Assembly (NCBI GenBank): GCA_002914845.1
Contig: JXTC01000521.1
Span: 74,496 to 138,495 of the forward strand
Length of the DNA stretch: 64,000 bases
Direction of reading: 5' to 3'
DNA from: Trema orientale
Lineage: Eukaryota > Streptophyta > Magnoliopsida > Rosales > Cannabaceae
This document shows, in pieces, positions 11,902 through 25,170 of this stretch. Both the position numbers and the translations under genes were made by a program. The number at the start of each line of letters is the position of its first letter. Position 1 is the stretch's first letter. The notes beneath the pieces are model-generated. The model was not told the DNA's origin. It searched no databases and was given only the letters and a program-made list of their open reading frames with translations.

Positions 11902-13664
11902 TTATTTCATGTATTCCAATACGGTCTGTGTGATGTCCTCAAGAAAAGAAACGAAACCCGTGACGCTAGTTAGACCACTTCCATCAACGTCCTGTTCCTC
12001 AATGAGAAAGTTCTCAAAAGCAGTAGCATCCTCCTGCCCTCCCCGGATGAATATAAGTTTGGGAGTAATACATCTCTCTTGCTTCAGTTTGTTGATTGTA
12101 CTTCTCAACAAGCCTAAGAGATCACCACAAATTAAACGTTACGCTTAACCATTTTCACAAACCATCTTTTGAATGGTAAATGCAGCAAGAAGTATTGTCT
12201 ACTTACAGTCATGGGGTGGAGGAAAAGGAAGTGTAGGATCTGCCGTTGAAGAATAAAACACAACTAGAGTCGTAAATGCATCAAGGAAAAATATCGGACT
12301 TCCACTAGTAATTAATGCAGCACGACTCAATGAGTGGCGTGGATATGCTTGCTTATCTGGAGTGGAATATGAGGTCAGCACTGGGTACACAGCACGGTGA
12401 AGGGAACTCGGTTCCAGTGCACTGCAGCAACATTTTAGAACATTGAAGAGAAAGTGCATAAGTGGCTTTCAATCACAAGAACAGTGTGACAGTTTACTAT
12501 TAGTTCTCAGGCATCAGTTAGGCAAAGCTAGATCATGTCAAAGAAATTATGCATCAAAAACCACATTAACAGAAAACTAAATTTACCAAGAAGATAATTT
12601 GATGGACAATAATTAAGCTTCTTTAGAGACCAAAAATCGACTTAGAAACGAAAGTGCAGCAAACTCTCAATAAAACAATATAGCAATCTTTAAGCAGACA
12701 TGAAGAACGGGAAAAACAACGCCAAAAATAGTCTTTGTTAGATAGTTCCAACTAGTTGTTAAAACCCTGTAACCCAGCCAACAGAGTTACAGTTTGAGCC
12801 CAATACCTGAAGAGGCACTGCAGGTATATCCTGTAGTCAGGATGTACACCTTCTTCATGAAGTCGGAGAAGAGGATTTCGAAGCAAAGCGAAGACTAAGC
12901 GAGGCAAATGCTGCATTTCTGGGCATTGCGAGAACGCAACATCAATCTGAGAAGTTGCTGAACTTCCATTCTTGTATTGAACAAGTTTATAAGCATTATT
13001 ATACTGAGCTGTCAGGATCACTAGCCAATCATGAAGCAACAGTCTACCTTCTCGAACCCCTTGCTCCAATGAGGCTAATATAACCTATAAAGTCGATAAA
13101 ACAAATATGGAGATTATGACAGAAAAATAAGACTCGGCATAATTCACTTGAAGAGTTCAAATATTAACAATTCCAGTAGTTAATGAACCACTTGATACAG
13201 GACATAGCGAGTTGCAGTTTTTGGCCTCCAAGTAAATCTTGCATTCGACTTTGACACTCCATTGGAAACGAAAAAAAAATCATGTACATATTTCATACGT
13301 ACATCAAAAGTCAGAAACACCTTAAAATTCACATAAGGGAAACATGATTCAATTATAATAACAGGGGCCAAAACATTAAGTCAACAACAAACGTAGGAGA
13401 TGTGAATAGCATAGGAAACTGGCCATTGGAGTTACCTTGTGAACAAGTAATGATAAAACTACTTCGGGGGCAATACTGTCATAGATTTCATTGATGTCTT
13501 GAGCAGTTGCAAACTGAACTGTTCGTATCCTTAGTCGACGTTTGAGGGAATATTTTCCTCTAAAAAAAAAAAAAAAAAAAAACGGTCATATCCGATGCTC
13601 CAAACAAAGCACATTGGATTATCAATAAAGAGAATAAAATTTGTGTAAAAAAAAGATGCACCCC

Positions 13665-13695
<31 letters not shown>

Positions 13696-16600
13696 CTCTC
13701 TCCACCATCACCCAAAAAAAAAAAGGTTCCAATATAAAACAAGAACATTAACAAAATACTGCGTTTGGTATATCAGTCAAACCACAACCAAGGGCAGCAG
13801 AGTGCCAAATTGCCAATAATTTTTGTCTGAACTCATAATATCCTCAAAACTCCTGTTCTTCAATCACAAACATCCCCATCCTCGACCTAAATTTCTTCCA
13901 ATAGCATGATCAAGTTTTGTAAATTGTAAAATATGCACTTAAGAGTATAATAAGACGACGTATAGAAGTTCTAGAGAAAAGAACAAGTTACGGAATGAAA
14001 AATGGAAGTAGGACATATCAATAAACAAACTATAAGTTAATCTTTGCATCCCCAGTAAATCCAGCAAACTTACCATACTACCACTGTTATCGATTCCTAT
14101 TCTAAGAAACCCAAGTTGATAGGAGGTGAGTCAAAATTATTTTTTACATTCTAATAGCACTTTACATGTAGGCTGAACAACGGGCAAAATGGTGATAAGT
14201 CAAAAAATGCAACATGGAATTGAATTCAGATAGAACTCACTGCTCCTAATAATATGTTTAGCTTAAAATTTCAAAAGCTTTAAGAGATGGAAGGTTGACC
14301 AACATTTGTTTTAGTTTTTAAATATTACAACATCTACTTAGTTTCTTCTAGTGAATGTTAAATTACCAACTTCCCAAAAGCTTGAGCTTTTAAGGAAGCG
14401 GCCCAACTAAACTCCCACTTCATGTGTGCGACTAGACAAAATAAAATGTCCAATATGGATGGGGAAACACAAACAAACAACATGACCAACACGTGACAAT
14501 CTAGGGAGTTGCAATTGCAGGATTTTGAACTCAAGACAACTTGTTCTGCTTCGATATCATGTTAGAATACCAATATCTCCTAAGGGCTAAAAGTAATATC
14601 CTATGCTAATTGACTGAAAATTTATTGCCAATGTTTGGAGATCTCGATTTAAAGAATGGGCATTTCTACCGTCCATTGGTAGGTCTGGTGGAATTGTAGT
14701 CATCTGGGACGTGAGGAGCTTGAAAGTAAAAGAAAGTGTTTTGGATGATTTCTCAGTTTCAGTTCTCATAGAAGATGAGGAGGGTGGGGATTGGTGATTT
14801 ACAGGGGTTTACGGTCCTCCAAGTTACAATATTAGGAGGGAGTTTTGGGACAAGTTGGCAGGGTTAGAGGCTATTTGCAACAATAGATGGTGCGTAGGGG
14901 GTGATTTTAATGTAGGGTTAATGAGAAATTTAATAGCACCACAAATACAAGAAGCATGAAGGAATTTGATTCCCTGGTGAGAGAGATTAATTTGGTAGAT
15001 CCGCCATTGAACAATGGCAGATTTACATGGACAAATTTCAGAGAATCACCAATATGCTGCAGATTAGATAGGTTCTTATTCTCTAATGAGTGGATGGCGG
15101 GTTTTGACTTCGTTAGACAAGAAGTGGAGGCAAGGTTGCTATCAGATCACTGCCCTATTGTATTAGATACTAGTCCTCCAAGTTGGGGACCAGCTCTTTT
15201 CCGGTTCGAGAATGTGTGGTTGGAGCATAACTTCTTTAAGAGAGATTTTGATAAATGGTGGAAGGAGACTGCAGTGGTCGGTTGGGAAGGCTATAAGTGG
15301 ATGTTAAGATTGAATAAAATTAAACATTACCTAAAGGATTAGAATAAAGAGGTGTTTGGGGACATGGGATTACTGGAGTCAGCATTGTCAAAAAAGTTGA
15401 AAGAACTGGATGACTTAGAAGGGTCAGAGGATTAGAGCGCATAGTCAAGAAAAGAAAGGGCAGCTTTGAAATGTGAGCTTCAAGAAATACTTTACAAAAA
15501 AGAAAGGGCATTGAGACAGAAAACAAAAATCCAATGGGCAAAGGAAGGGGATGCCAACACAAAATTATTTCATAGAATGATCAATGCCCGAAAATCGAAG
15601 AATTTGATTTCAAAAATTGAGCTAGAAAATGGAGAAATTTTAAATAGAGAAGAGGACATTATGAGAAAAAGTGGTTGGATACTATGAAAACTTGTGGTTG
15701 GATACTATGAAAACTTGTTTTCCAGAGAGAAGAGTCACTACGGATTTAGAGGGGGTCGAGTGGGAAGCAATCTCGGATTCTTTATCAACATGGCTTGAAA
15801 TAAATTTTAGCGAGGAAGAAATAAAATCAGCGGTTTTTGAATGTGATGGAGATAAAGCACCTGGACCAGATGGTTTTTCACTGCTACTTTTCCAATCCGT
15901 GTGGGAAACTGTTAGGGAAGATATATTAAAAACTTTTGACGAATTCCATAGAAGCGGGGTGATTAATGGAATTACAAATGAAACTTACATTTGTTTAATT
16001 CCAAAGAAACTTAACTCTTGCAGAGTAAAAGATTTCAAGCCAATCAATCCGGTAACCAGTTTGTATAAGATCATTGCAAAGGTCTTAGCAACGAGACTAT
16101 AGGCGGTACTCGACGATACAATATCAAAATCTCAAGGGGCTTTTGTTGCGAACCGACAGATACTTTATGTAGTTCTAGTTGCGAATGAGGTGGTGGACTA
16201 TAAACAGTCACTTTAAGGTAGATTTTGAGAAAGCATATGATAAGGTGGACTGGGGACTTCTGGAATTCGTTATGAAAGAAAAAAATTTTGGTAGTAAATG
16301 GCGAGGCTGGATGCACGGTTGCTTATCATCTGTATCATACTCGGTCCTCATAAACTGGAGACCAAGAGGGAAATTTAGGGGCTTCAAAGGTATTAGACAA
16401 GGTGATCCACTATCACCTTTCCTATTTACACTGGTGGTAGATGGATTAAGTAGAATGGTAGAGAAAGCAAGAGGGGAAGGATTGTTCAGGGGTTGCACGG
16501 TAGGCAGAGAAAATGTGGTAGTTTCACATCTACAATTTGTTGATGATACGTTATTTTTTGTGGAACCGGATGGGAATGCTTTTATCAACTTGTTGAAAGT

Positions 16601-19600
16601 CTTGGGGATCTTTTGTTTGGTTTCAGGCCTGAGAATTAATATGAGCAAGAGAACACTATTGCGTATTAGCACTGAGGAACAATTTGTCTCCGACTTATCG
16701 TGTATGGTGGGGTATAAAATAGGAGAATGGCCTACTAAATACCCAGGAATGCCACTAGGAGGAAACATGAGATTCGCCAGTTTTTGGGAGCCCGTAGTCA
16801 ATAAAGTGGCAAAGAGATTGGATGGATTGGAAAGGTCATTCCTATCTAAAGGGGGCAAACTAATTCTCATTGAATCTGCTTTGTCAGCTATTCTAATATA
16901 TTATTTATCTCTTTTCATAATTCCAATTGGGATAGCAAGGGTGTTAGAAAAAATAATGAGGGATTTCCTGTGGAATGGAGCAGATGGAGATTGTAATGAT
17001 CATTCGGTCGCTTGGAATGTGGTGACAAGATCAAAACAAAAAGGTGGATTGGGGATCGGAAATATGAAGGCTAGAAACAACGCTCTTTGTTTAAATGGTT
17101 ATGGAGGTTCCCTCAAGAGAGATTCTTTATGGTACTCTGTCATTAAGAGCAAGTACGGGTTGCATGCCAATGGGTCGAACTCGGGTTCAGTCCGCACAAC
17201 TACATTCCGCAGCCCATGGAAATTCATTTCTTCATTGTATGAGGATTTCAGGAGTTTGGTGAAGTTCAAGGTGGGTAATGGGAAGAAAATTGGGTTCTCG
17301 GAAGATCGATGGTGTGGGAAAGAAGCTTTTTCTAACCGTTTTCCTATTTTGCAGAGATTATCCTTAGCTCATAACTTAACCATTGCAGAGGCTAGAGTTG
17401 TTCATTCAAACTTTAATTCCCTTCTAAGTGGGTGGGAGTTCCTTAAAAATCTAAATGAAAGGGAATTTTCGAATTATGTGGAACTATCAAGACTACTGGA
17501 TTAGGCTAATCTTATTGAAGGCGTCAAAGACAACAGAGTATGGGTCCCAACTACAAATTCAGTTTTCTCTTGCAAATCAGCCTTTGATGTTGCAAGGGGA
17601 GCAAGATCTTCAAGATTTTCAATTCTTCAAATTAGTTTGGAAAACTACGGTCCCATCTAAGGTGAAGTTCTTTGAAGGTCTCTATGCGTTGGGAAGTTAA
17701 ATACTCAAAGAGAATCTCCAAAGAAGAAAACCTTATTAATACATTTCCCCAAACTGGTGTGTGCTTTGCAAAAGAAACGAGGAATCATCAAATCATCTTT
17801 TCCTGCATTGTGATGAATTCTCAACTCAGATTTGGTTGAGGGCATGCAAAGAAATCGGTCTAAGTTAGGTAACACTTGGAAATATTTTATCATGGCTACA
17901 AATCGGGGGAGACCAACTTTGGAGAGGACGAAGGAAAACGTTATAGAATTGCGCTATATGGGCAATTTGGGAGGAAAGAAACTCTAGAATTTTCGAGGAA
18001 ATCCAAGGGTCTATAGATAATACATGGGATAAAGTCCAGTTTTGGGTTGCAATATAGGTTAGAGAACAATACGATTTTAGGGATTTCACATTTTCAGATT
18101 TGTTATAGGGTTGGTCTATTCTGGTTTGATTTCTCTGGTATTTTTTATCTTTGTTTTCAATTCCGGGACATCTTGTCCCATTCTTGTAAGCTTCTCTTCC
18201 CATTAATCCAAAGTTCTATATTTCTTTTCCAAAAAAAAAAAAAAAAATCCTATGCTAATGAAAAAAAAAAGAAAAAAGAAAAAAGAAAACCATCTTGTAA
18301 CGAAAATTAACAACTTTGATATCTGTTCCTTTAAAAATACACCAATAGAGTACATGATCAAGGGTAGTTGTTCTAACGAATTGGGACTCTCCACTCGAAA
18401 AAATATATATATATATAGCTGTGTAATACAAATGCAGCAGACGCTTTGCATCTTAAGAAAACACACTTCTATTTCTTTTCAAACTTTTCCATTGTACTTC
18501 AAATTGGCGATTAAATCATAAGAAAATTATTCTGTCAATATATGGATCCCCTGCCTCTGATCTACAAAGAGAGGAGGATATTGATCCATCTCAGGCATAA
18601 ACCAAAAAAATATGTGTCATATTTACCATCAACTGCCCCAACAAAATCCATGTGAAGTATGTTCCAAAATTCGTTTCAATTTTATCAGACCCTCCTTGCT
18701 TTACACTGATTACTGAACATACTGCTTTCTATGATTTCAGACTATGTCATCAAAAGTGGAGTTTGACATGCATCAAGTTAGAGGCAGGGCAGCTCTTAGT
18801 AGCATTTTAAGGGTCTTACAAAGCCCCTTATAAAGGCATTTACATGATTGCTTCTTGTTACACTTAAGAACAGGTCATGATTGACTGAACCCCCTCCCCC
18901 GTTCACTCTGATGTTGACCTACTACCCAAAATTCACCCAGGCATGTATTCCAGAAGAAATTTTTGGTAAATGCCTCAATGTCGGTTTACTACCCATAATA
19001 ATCCAGGCTTCTATCAATTTTTGGGTAAGTACCCACTATAACCTGGGCTATCAAAGCTCCATAAACTCAATTTGACATAAGGATAATATATAAAGTAATT
19101 TCTCCCGCCACTATTGAATGAACTAAGAATATAACATGGCATGATGATAATCACCACAGATAGAAATAGTTCAGTATCTTACTCACGAGAATCAAGAGAA
19201 CATTATCATAAGAGACTCTTCCCCCCAGTTTTTATACGCTGCTGAAATCATTAGTAAGAGGACTTGAGGGTGAAAAACAACTATGGGGTACAGAAAGCAG
19301 ATGGTGTGAGCTGATTTTACAGCATCTGCATTTGATTTATTTCTAACAGTGGAGATGTGAAGCAAGTAATATCGATTTATATCGATTTCTATGACTAAGT
19401 GATATGAGTGTTCTATTCTCAAATGCAAGAAGAGCAGCTAGAGAAGATGTTGCCATGTCTACTTTCTCCATCCTCAGCAAAGAGGATTTCCATCTCAATA
19501 TTACTTCAACATCTCGACTCTTCTATTTTTTCAGATTTTTAAACCAGACGAGATATAAAGAGTTGTTAAGCAGAACTAACCATACCTACTTGAAGTAAGC

Positions 19601-22600
19601 AGCCCTGAGTTAGAAAGCTCCGAAGGAGGCACAACAACTGTGTATTGAAATACAATCTGCACCACAGGAGGCTCTGATGCTTGTCTGCAGGGGTACAACG
19701 TAAGGCAGCGCCACATATCAAGCAAACAGTAAATATCATGCAGTAAAAAAGCAGCTTAACTTCTGACATGTACTTGGAAAATCCAGTCAACCAAAAGAAG
19801 AAAAGACAAGAATTCTAAGATAGAATACTGCAAGTCTGCAAGCAGGACATTTTATCACCAACTTCCTGCAGTACTGATGCAGATGAGAGTTTCCTAAGAA
19901 CTCTTTAGCAGGACATTAGATGTGATCAAATATTAAATTTCTAGAGATACTAATTAACTATTTTCCATGATATTGGCACACATCCGTTTTTTTTCCATCA
20001 TTCGAAATGTCTTTTAGAGACCAATAAAGGACAAAAAGGGTTTGTTTTATAACTTAAATACCAATATCTACATATCCTATCTAATCTAGTTCACACCAAT
20101 AGCTCATATCTTTCAATGCTTGCAATTCTTTCATGCTCCTCCAAGATAAAAAGATATCCAATTCTCTATTTTTCCATACTATAAGCTTCCATGCAAATTT
20201 TCTTATAGCAGTCATCAAGTACGACTGGAGCCACATAACACCATAATGACAATTGTGAAAGATCTCCTACCTTGAAAACCCGTCAGCACCAGCAAACTCA
20301 AAGTCATAAGCATATGTGGCATAAGAATCACAACAAATAATATGTTGAACATTCTCATACTGTGGATCTGGAAAAAAATGACCATACTGCAGCCGATAAA
20401 GGAATATAATAAGATATAGCACACATATTAAAAGAGAAATTAAGTGATAGAGACATTTTTTATAGTATGTTTTGGGAAATAGACCCCTTTTGAAACTCAT
20501 TACAAAATAGACATTTTAATGGCCCGGCGAGCGTGTTGAGCATGATCGAATTATAAAAGGCGTCTATTGGTCTATTTCCTAAAACACATTGTTAAGGAAT
20601 CTATTTTGCAAAAGATCCCACAATTAGAAACATGTATGCAAAATGAAGTAGGGAAAAACTCACAGAATGGCCAGGTTTGAATTCAGAAGATGTCCTCAAT
20701 CGCAGTATACAATTAAACGCATACGGTCGACTTAGCATCCGATATCTGGAAATAGTGGTTATCACCCAAAAAGAAAAAATAAATAAACAATCATATGTAA
20801 AAGAGGATGAAAACAAGGAGCATCTCATACTCATACACACAACAATGACTTGACTGCATTTTTCACTCTTGAATTAGAAGACAATCATCTTCTGTGTCAA
20901 ATAAAACTTCACTGCTTATCAATGAAGCCTCATCGTATAATGAAGTTAAGCAAAAGGTGCTCTTTAGGAAGGTAAAAGAATTCTGCTTCAGTGCCCATGA
21001 AATACTTACATGTCCTGAGGAAGGGTTGAATCATCAGTACTTGAATATAAAAATAATGAGCCTCCACTTTCTATGCTGAGAAACTTCAGTGAAGCCAAAT
21101 CTGTGTATTCATTTGTAACAGCAAATATATCCACACAAACGCCTGCTTGAACAGCGACAGCAGCCTGTAGAATCCATTCCAAATGCTTATATTCCATTAT
21201 AGGATAGAGAACGAAATATCTAAACACATGTAAGATTAAATTACAAGATCTTTGTAGAAAGGTGTCTGCTCAGGAAGTAAAGCACGATCTGCATCCTCTC
21301 CTTTACTAGCATATTGCTCACCATACCGTCTTGTATCTAGTTGGCCAGCTCCATAATCAGGAGGACCAGATAGAAAAGTAAAGACTCTAGCTGCACTTAT
21401 GTTCAAAGGAGACAAAAACCTGTCATGATTTTAAATAATGTACAGGACCAGATTTACCAAATTATTACATTGCTGAAAGCTGATTCTTTTCGTACAGTCA
21501 TACAAAAAACCATTAAGACATTAAAGCTATTTGTGTTTTAAAATTGATCCGACAAACCTAATGCAAATGTGTTTCCATATTCTGATCCAAGGTAATTAAA
21601 CAGGGCTTCCATTGCCACCCCAAATCCTCGCCCGCCCATCAAAACACCATCAAGTCCTTGCCCTGCAGCTGCGGTTCTTTCCCATGAAGTCGTTGGTCTA
21701 AGTGTTTCTAGTGCAGATGCGATACGGTCTTTACAAGTTTCTACCTGCAGCATATTTACTTAATTCAGGACTGAAGAAAAATTTAGTTCACAGATGCCAG
21801 CACTCCGGATACTGGACAAGCAAACAAAATTAGAAGTTCCTCTGATAATGAAAACTTGTGCATGAGAACAGATAGAATAACAAAAAAACAAACACAATAA
21901 CTACCATACAGGAGCCAAGAATTGTAACAAAGGCATGACATCTTCAAGCTCAACTGAAATGGAACCCTCTGTATCAGGGGGAATAAAAATGTTCTTTACA
22001 ACTGGTATAGGTCCTTGAACATCATACAACCCCAGTTTGTGGCTGAAGGTAGCCAGGCCAAACAGTGAACCAGGCCCAAGAGCTGGATAAGAAACAATTA
22101 TTATGGTATTAGTCTTAATCTTCAAAGAACAAGACTTAAGCAAGAAACAAATATGGCTATTACATTAATGCATAATTATTGACCTTCTAAGGCTGCCAGA
22201 ACTGCGCTCTTAGTAAGTTCCAGAAATTCTTCTGAGGCTGCAGTTAAATACAGGAAGACATTTAAAGTTATATCATCTGCAAAGAAACCTTCACATGCAA
22301 GTAATTAGGCTGAAAACGATACCCGCAGAGCAGAAGTTGAAAGAATGCAACTATGTTAAGGGGAAAATTATTGAAATGGGCTCAAATTGTGAAATAATAT
22401 CTACATGGACTACTACTGAATTTATTCCATGTATCCTCAAAATTTGACCAGGCACAGAACAAATATGGAAAGAGCATATGGACTACTACAGAATTTATTC
22501 CATGTATCCTCAAAATTTGACCAGGCACAGAACAAATAAGGAAAGAGCGTACGAAACCAAAGTCATACACTTTTTTTTTTCTTAAACTCATTATCTAGTT

Positions 22601-25170
22601 CGCAAAATTATATGATTTTAATGCTACGAAATATGGTGCTATGATTATATGATATCCTCCAGTCAACACTAGCATCATATGTTGACTTTGAAGTCAACTC
22701 TGCAATTTTAATAAGTTTCAACCGGGTTCCCCCCTCTTATCAAGCCCACCTACACCAGGCCAAAAAATGTTTTCTAAAAATTCTTTCTCACAACTATTGT
22801 CCGACTTCACTACCGTTTTAGAATTTGAAATGATGAATAACTAAGGAACTGTAATGAGCATATCAATGGAGGTCTGCACCTAGGCACAAGGTTTCAACTA
22901 AGTTTTATTGCTTCAATATATTACTTAATTTTAGGTTTATTGCTTCAATATATTACTTAGGGTTTCTTTCATTTTAATACAGGGGTTTTCCTATTGGTTT
23001 TAGACTAAATAAATAAAAAGGCATTTTGTATTTGGCAATGAGAATTTGACCTTGAGAAGTCCCACCCTTTCCTCTCTTATTCTCTCCTGTTCCTCTCTCT
23101 TGTCCCTATCTTGCTAGTACTGCATTAATAGTTCATCACATTAGAGATAGTTAACCGCTTCTTAACTTCCTACCTAAACCATGCTTCCAATCAATGACAA
23201 CAGAACATCAAATTCCGTTAAAAACTCGCTGAGGCTAATGCACTGGACTCCAGCTTCCTCGAGTCACCAACGGCTCAAATCCACACTTCAGTGGAAAATC
23301 CAAAAATTCAAGAAAGATAACGCAACACTTTCTTAAAGATACTCCTGGAAACTAAATTGCATATCAGTCATCCTTGAAATCCCAATAATAAGCTTTAAAA
23401 AAATTGGGTTTCAGTAACCAAGCTGCCAAGAGTGCGTAAGGAGAAAGCAGCATGAGCAACAAAGAAGCTAAAAACTTCACTAACGCAAAAATATTCAATA
23501 TCTTGAGAGTTGTTTTCAAATATGTTCATATTTCTTTCGAGTCGTAGCTCCTAGAACACAACTAAATTTTGCAAAACACCGGAAAAATACATCTTACTGA
23601 TTCCAAACCCAGCAAACTTCTCACCAAACAGATTCATACCCCTGAAGAAAAACCCAAAGAATCTAGCATGATCGAATAATCCTTTCTATAAATCTCTATG
23701 ATTAAAAACAAGTAAACACTTGAAGTTTTCGTAACTGCTACATGATTAAGTACGCCATTCATTGAACAATGAACACCTCCTTCAATGGCCAGCAGGAGTT
23801 TTGTACAACTGTCAACTTCATCTCATCTTCATTTAAATCCATTCATCTACAAGCATTCTGACTCCTAATTCTGTCCTTTCTAGTATTTCTATGCAACCAT
23901 ATTTCAGTACCATAAAGCATAGATGGGATGACAATGATCCCATAAAATTGTTTCTTCAACTTCATGGCTATTTCACAATCATATGGAACATTTATTGCAT
24001 TCAACTTTATCCATCCCACTTTACATTTTGTTGGACCATCCTTAATATCTCTCATAACTAATGAATCCCAAATACTGGAAACAATCACTGTTCAGGGACT
24101 CTCAATCATTGAATTGGCCTGTTTTAAACGCACAAAAGGTCCAGCTGAATACTGAACATAAAACATTTCGGAGAATCTGATCATGAACCCTCCATCCTCA
24201 ACATTAACGAAAGAGACAAGCCATGATAACCAGCATGTATAGAGAACCCACTTACTCAGCATATTATACTTCTATTGAAGGGAATATGATTCTTCTTCTC
24301 AACAATTCGCCAAGAACTGGTACCGAACATAAGAAAACAAAATTCTGGTCCTTTATCAACCCTTGAAAGTTCAAAAAAGAGTTGCTTATTGGCAAGTGGC
24401 AACTAATCTATTCTGACAGCAATTCTAGCGCCTGTTATCGAAGCAGTCTACAATATGATAGTATTCAAAAATCCGAAACAAAACCCCCAAAACGCCCAAC
24501 AATTAACACGAAAATGAAAAAGTAAGTTCGAGATAATCTGTAACTTTGAAAAGAAAAATGGGGAACCCATAAGCTCTCATACACCACTAATTAGTCAAGA
24601 AAAGCTAAAACCAATCCAAATGTATAATCGATCAATCAAATCTTACAAGACAGATCAATGGCAGCAACATATACCGGCTGAGGCTGCAATCCTCCATCAG
24701 ATCCTTCATCTACAAAACATATATATATATATATATAGGTAAATTAGTAAAAACAAAGATCAAATCATATACAAAATTTCGTTGGCTCATCAAATTTTCT
24801 CGGCAACCAAACAGAAATGGAGAATAAAATTTCCAGACTAACCAGGCAACTCAAGATCTACAAAGGAAGACCTCAATTCGGGGCAGGACTGAGGAAGAGA
24901 ATAGCGAGCAATGGTTTTGGAGGTGAGGCCATTGAGCTGCGAACAAAGGCAGCAAGTCCAGCTCCATTGATCCATCGAGCAGTAGATGTTGAAATAGGCC
25001 CAGCAATTCTCACAGCGGGGCAAGATGTGGCCGTCGGTTCCGTACTCGGGCGACCTATTCTCCTCATCCATGGCCGCGAATGGCGTCACCGTCACGCCCC
25101 ATGGCAGCCCCGAGTTCTCCTGGGCGTCCGAGTCGATCGGGAATCGCGACACCGTAGCTCTCACCGCCAT
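11902..25170 (-). CDS. SEC23: SEC23-type COPII coat protein (At2g27460 type), 14 exons, about 743 aa
   Basis: Exons in transcript order: 25170-24843, 24710-24648, 22237-22184, 22082-21910, 21744-21558, 21390-21245, 21164-21010, 20745-20664, 20386-20271, 19684-19586, 13559-13436, 13084-12807, 12421-12207, 12113-11902. Phases join throughout and sum to 744 codons with stop. The N-terminus carries the Sec23/Sec24 zinc finger CENCWAYF...WTCCLC (Cys 53, 56, 73, 76). Next come the trunk domain (DLSSSEEFLELTKSA, LGPGSLFGLATFSHK, IELEDVMPLLQFLAPV-like), the beta-sandwich and helical parts (GVREGRLLLHDWLVILTAQYN), and a C-terminal gelsolin-like domain (LIFIRGGQEDATAF). Known: SEC23 is the GTPase-activating subunit of the inner COPII coat and pairs with SEC24 for ER export; this plant clade is diverged from the canonical isoforms. 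Intron 10 is about 6 kb because a LINE inserted there; intron 2 holds an RTE-type LINE remnant. The coding sequence appears intact. Confidence 0.93.
13561..13705. repeat. Low-complexity tract: poly(A), poly(C) and (CT)n
   Basis: A run of A at 13562-13580 forms the pyrimidine tract of the SEC23 exon 11 acceptor on the minus strand. Further right, a poly(C) run at about 13660-13676 passes into (CT)n up to about 13700. Likely length-variable. Confidence 0.7.
14598..14610. repeat. Target site duplication of the intronic LINE, left copy
   Basis: ATCCTATGCTAAT, identical to 18247-18259 at the far end of the LINE. Confidence 0.88.
14956..15342 (+). pseudogene. LINE endonuclease C-terminal part
   Basis: A 128-codon open stretch with RFTWTNFRESPICCRLDRFL and LSDHCPIVLDTS, the last blocks of the LINE endonuclease (SDHxP with catalytic Asp and His). 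It is separated from the GDFN block by frame breaks and ends at TAG. Confidence 0.85.
16179..17504 (+). pseudogene. LINE reverse transcriptase core, open for 441 codons
   Basis: Contains DFEKAYDKVDW (RT motif A), GIRQGDPLSPFLFTLVVDGL (motif B) and LQFVDDTLFFVEP (motif C, with FVDD in place of the usual FADD). Later blocks include KCPGMPLG-like (YPGMPLGGNM), LSKGGKLILIES and WNGADG...WNVV, typical of plant L1 LINEs. The preceding RT blocks lie in another frame at 15671-16102 and a stop separates them, so no full protein can be made. Confidence 0.9.
18247..18259. repeat. Target site duplication of the intronic LINE, right copy
   Basis: ATCCTATGCTAAT directly after the poly(A) tail, identical to 14598-14610. 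Confidence 0.88.
20467..20591. mobile_element. Short MITE of about 125 bp in SEC23 intron 8
   Basis: The left end TGTTTTGGGAAATAGACC is matched by the reversed right end TGTTTTAGGAAATAGACC, with more weakly paired sequence inward (AAAATAGAC and GCGTCTATT). The GC-richer centre has no open frame. It lies in the SEC23 intron between exons 20664-20745 and 20271-20386, clear of both splice sites. Confidence 0.55.
22405..22550. repeat. Tandem duplication of a 73-bp unit in SEC23 intron 2
   Basis: The unit beginning ATGGACTACTACTGAATTTA occurs at 22405 and again, nearly identical, at 22478. Recent-looking local duplication with a few substitutions. Confidence 0.8.
23843..24088 (-). pseudogene. RTE-type LINE reverse transcriptase remnant in SEC23 intron 2
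   Basis: The minus strand reads GPTKCKVGWIKLNAINVPYD and then KLKKQFYGIIVIPSMLYGTE, which match the family pattern VGWxKWRxASGVLCD...MKLKGKFYRTxIRPAMLYGTECW of plant RTE-clade LINEs. Only this block survives; the flanks are not recognisable. It is a different LINE lineage from the L1-type elements elsewhere in the window. Confidence 0.72.

Larger units (their letters stand above)
14611..18246 (+). mobile_element. Nearly full-length LINE in SEC23 intron 10, antisense to the gene
   Basis: About 3.6 kb between 13-bp duplications ATCCTATGCTAAT (14598-14610 and 18247-18259) and ending in a poly(A) tract at about 18230-18247. Order: partial endonuclease (GGDFNV near 14899, LSDHCPIVLD near 15133), linker (WAKEGDANTKLFHRM), reverse transcriptase (DKAPGPDGFS, DFEKAYDKVDW, GFKGIRQGDPLSPFLF, FVDDTLFF), and the post-RT zinc domain (CVLCKRNEESSNHLFLHC near 17760-17810). 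The start of the endonuclease and all of ORF1 are missing, so it is 5'-truncated. It is dead: stops at about 15340, 15433 and 16100, and a 23-bp tandem duplication near 15669-15716 shifts the frame. Orientation is opposite to SEC23. Confidence 0.92.

Noticed and set aside
16208-16870. 220-codon open frame on the minus strand
   Set aside because: It lies opposite the LINE reverse transcriptase, whose motifs are clear on the plus strand; the minus frame has no recognisable domain.
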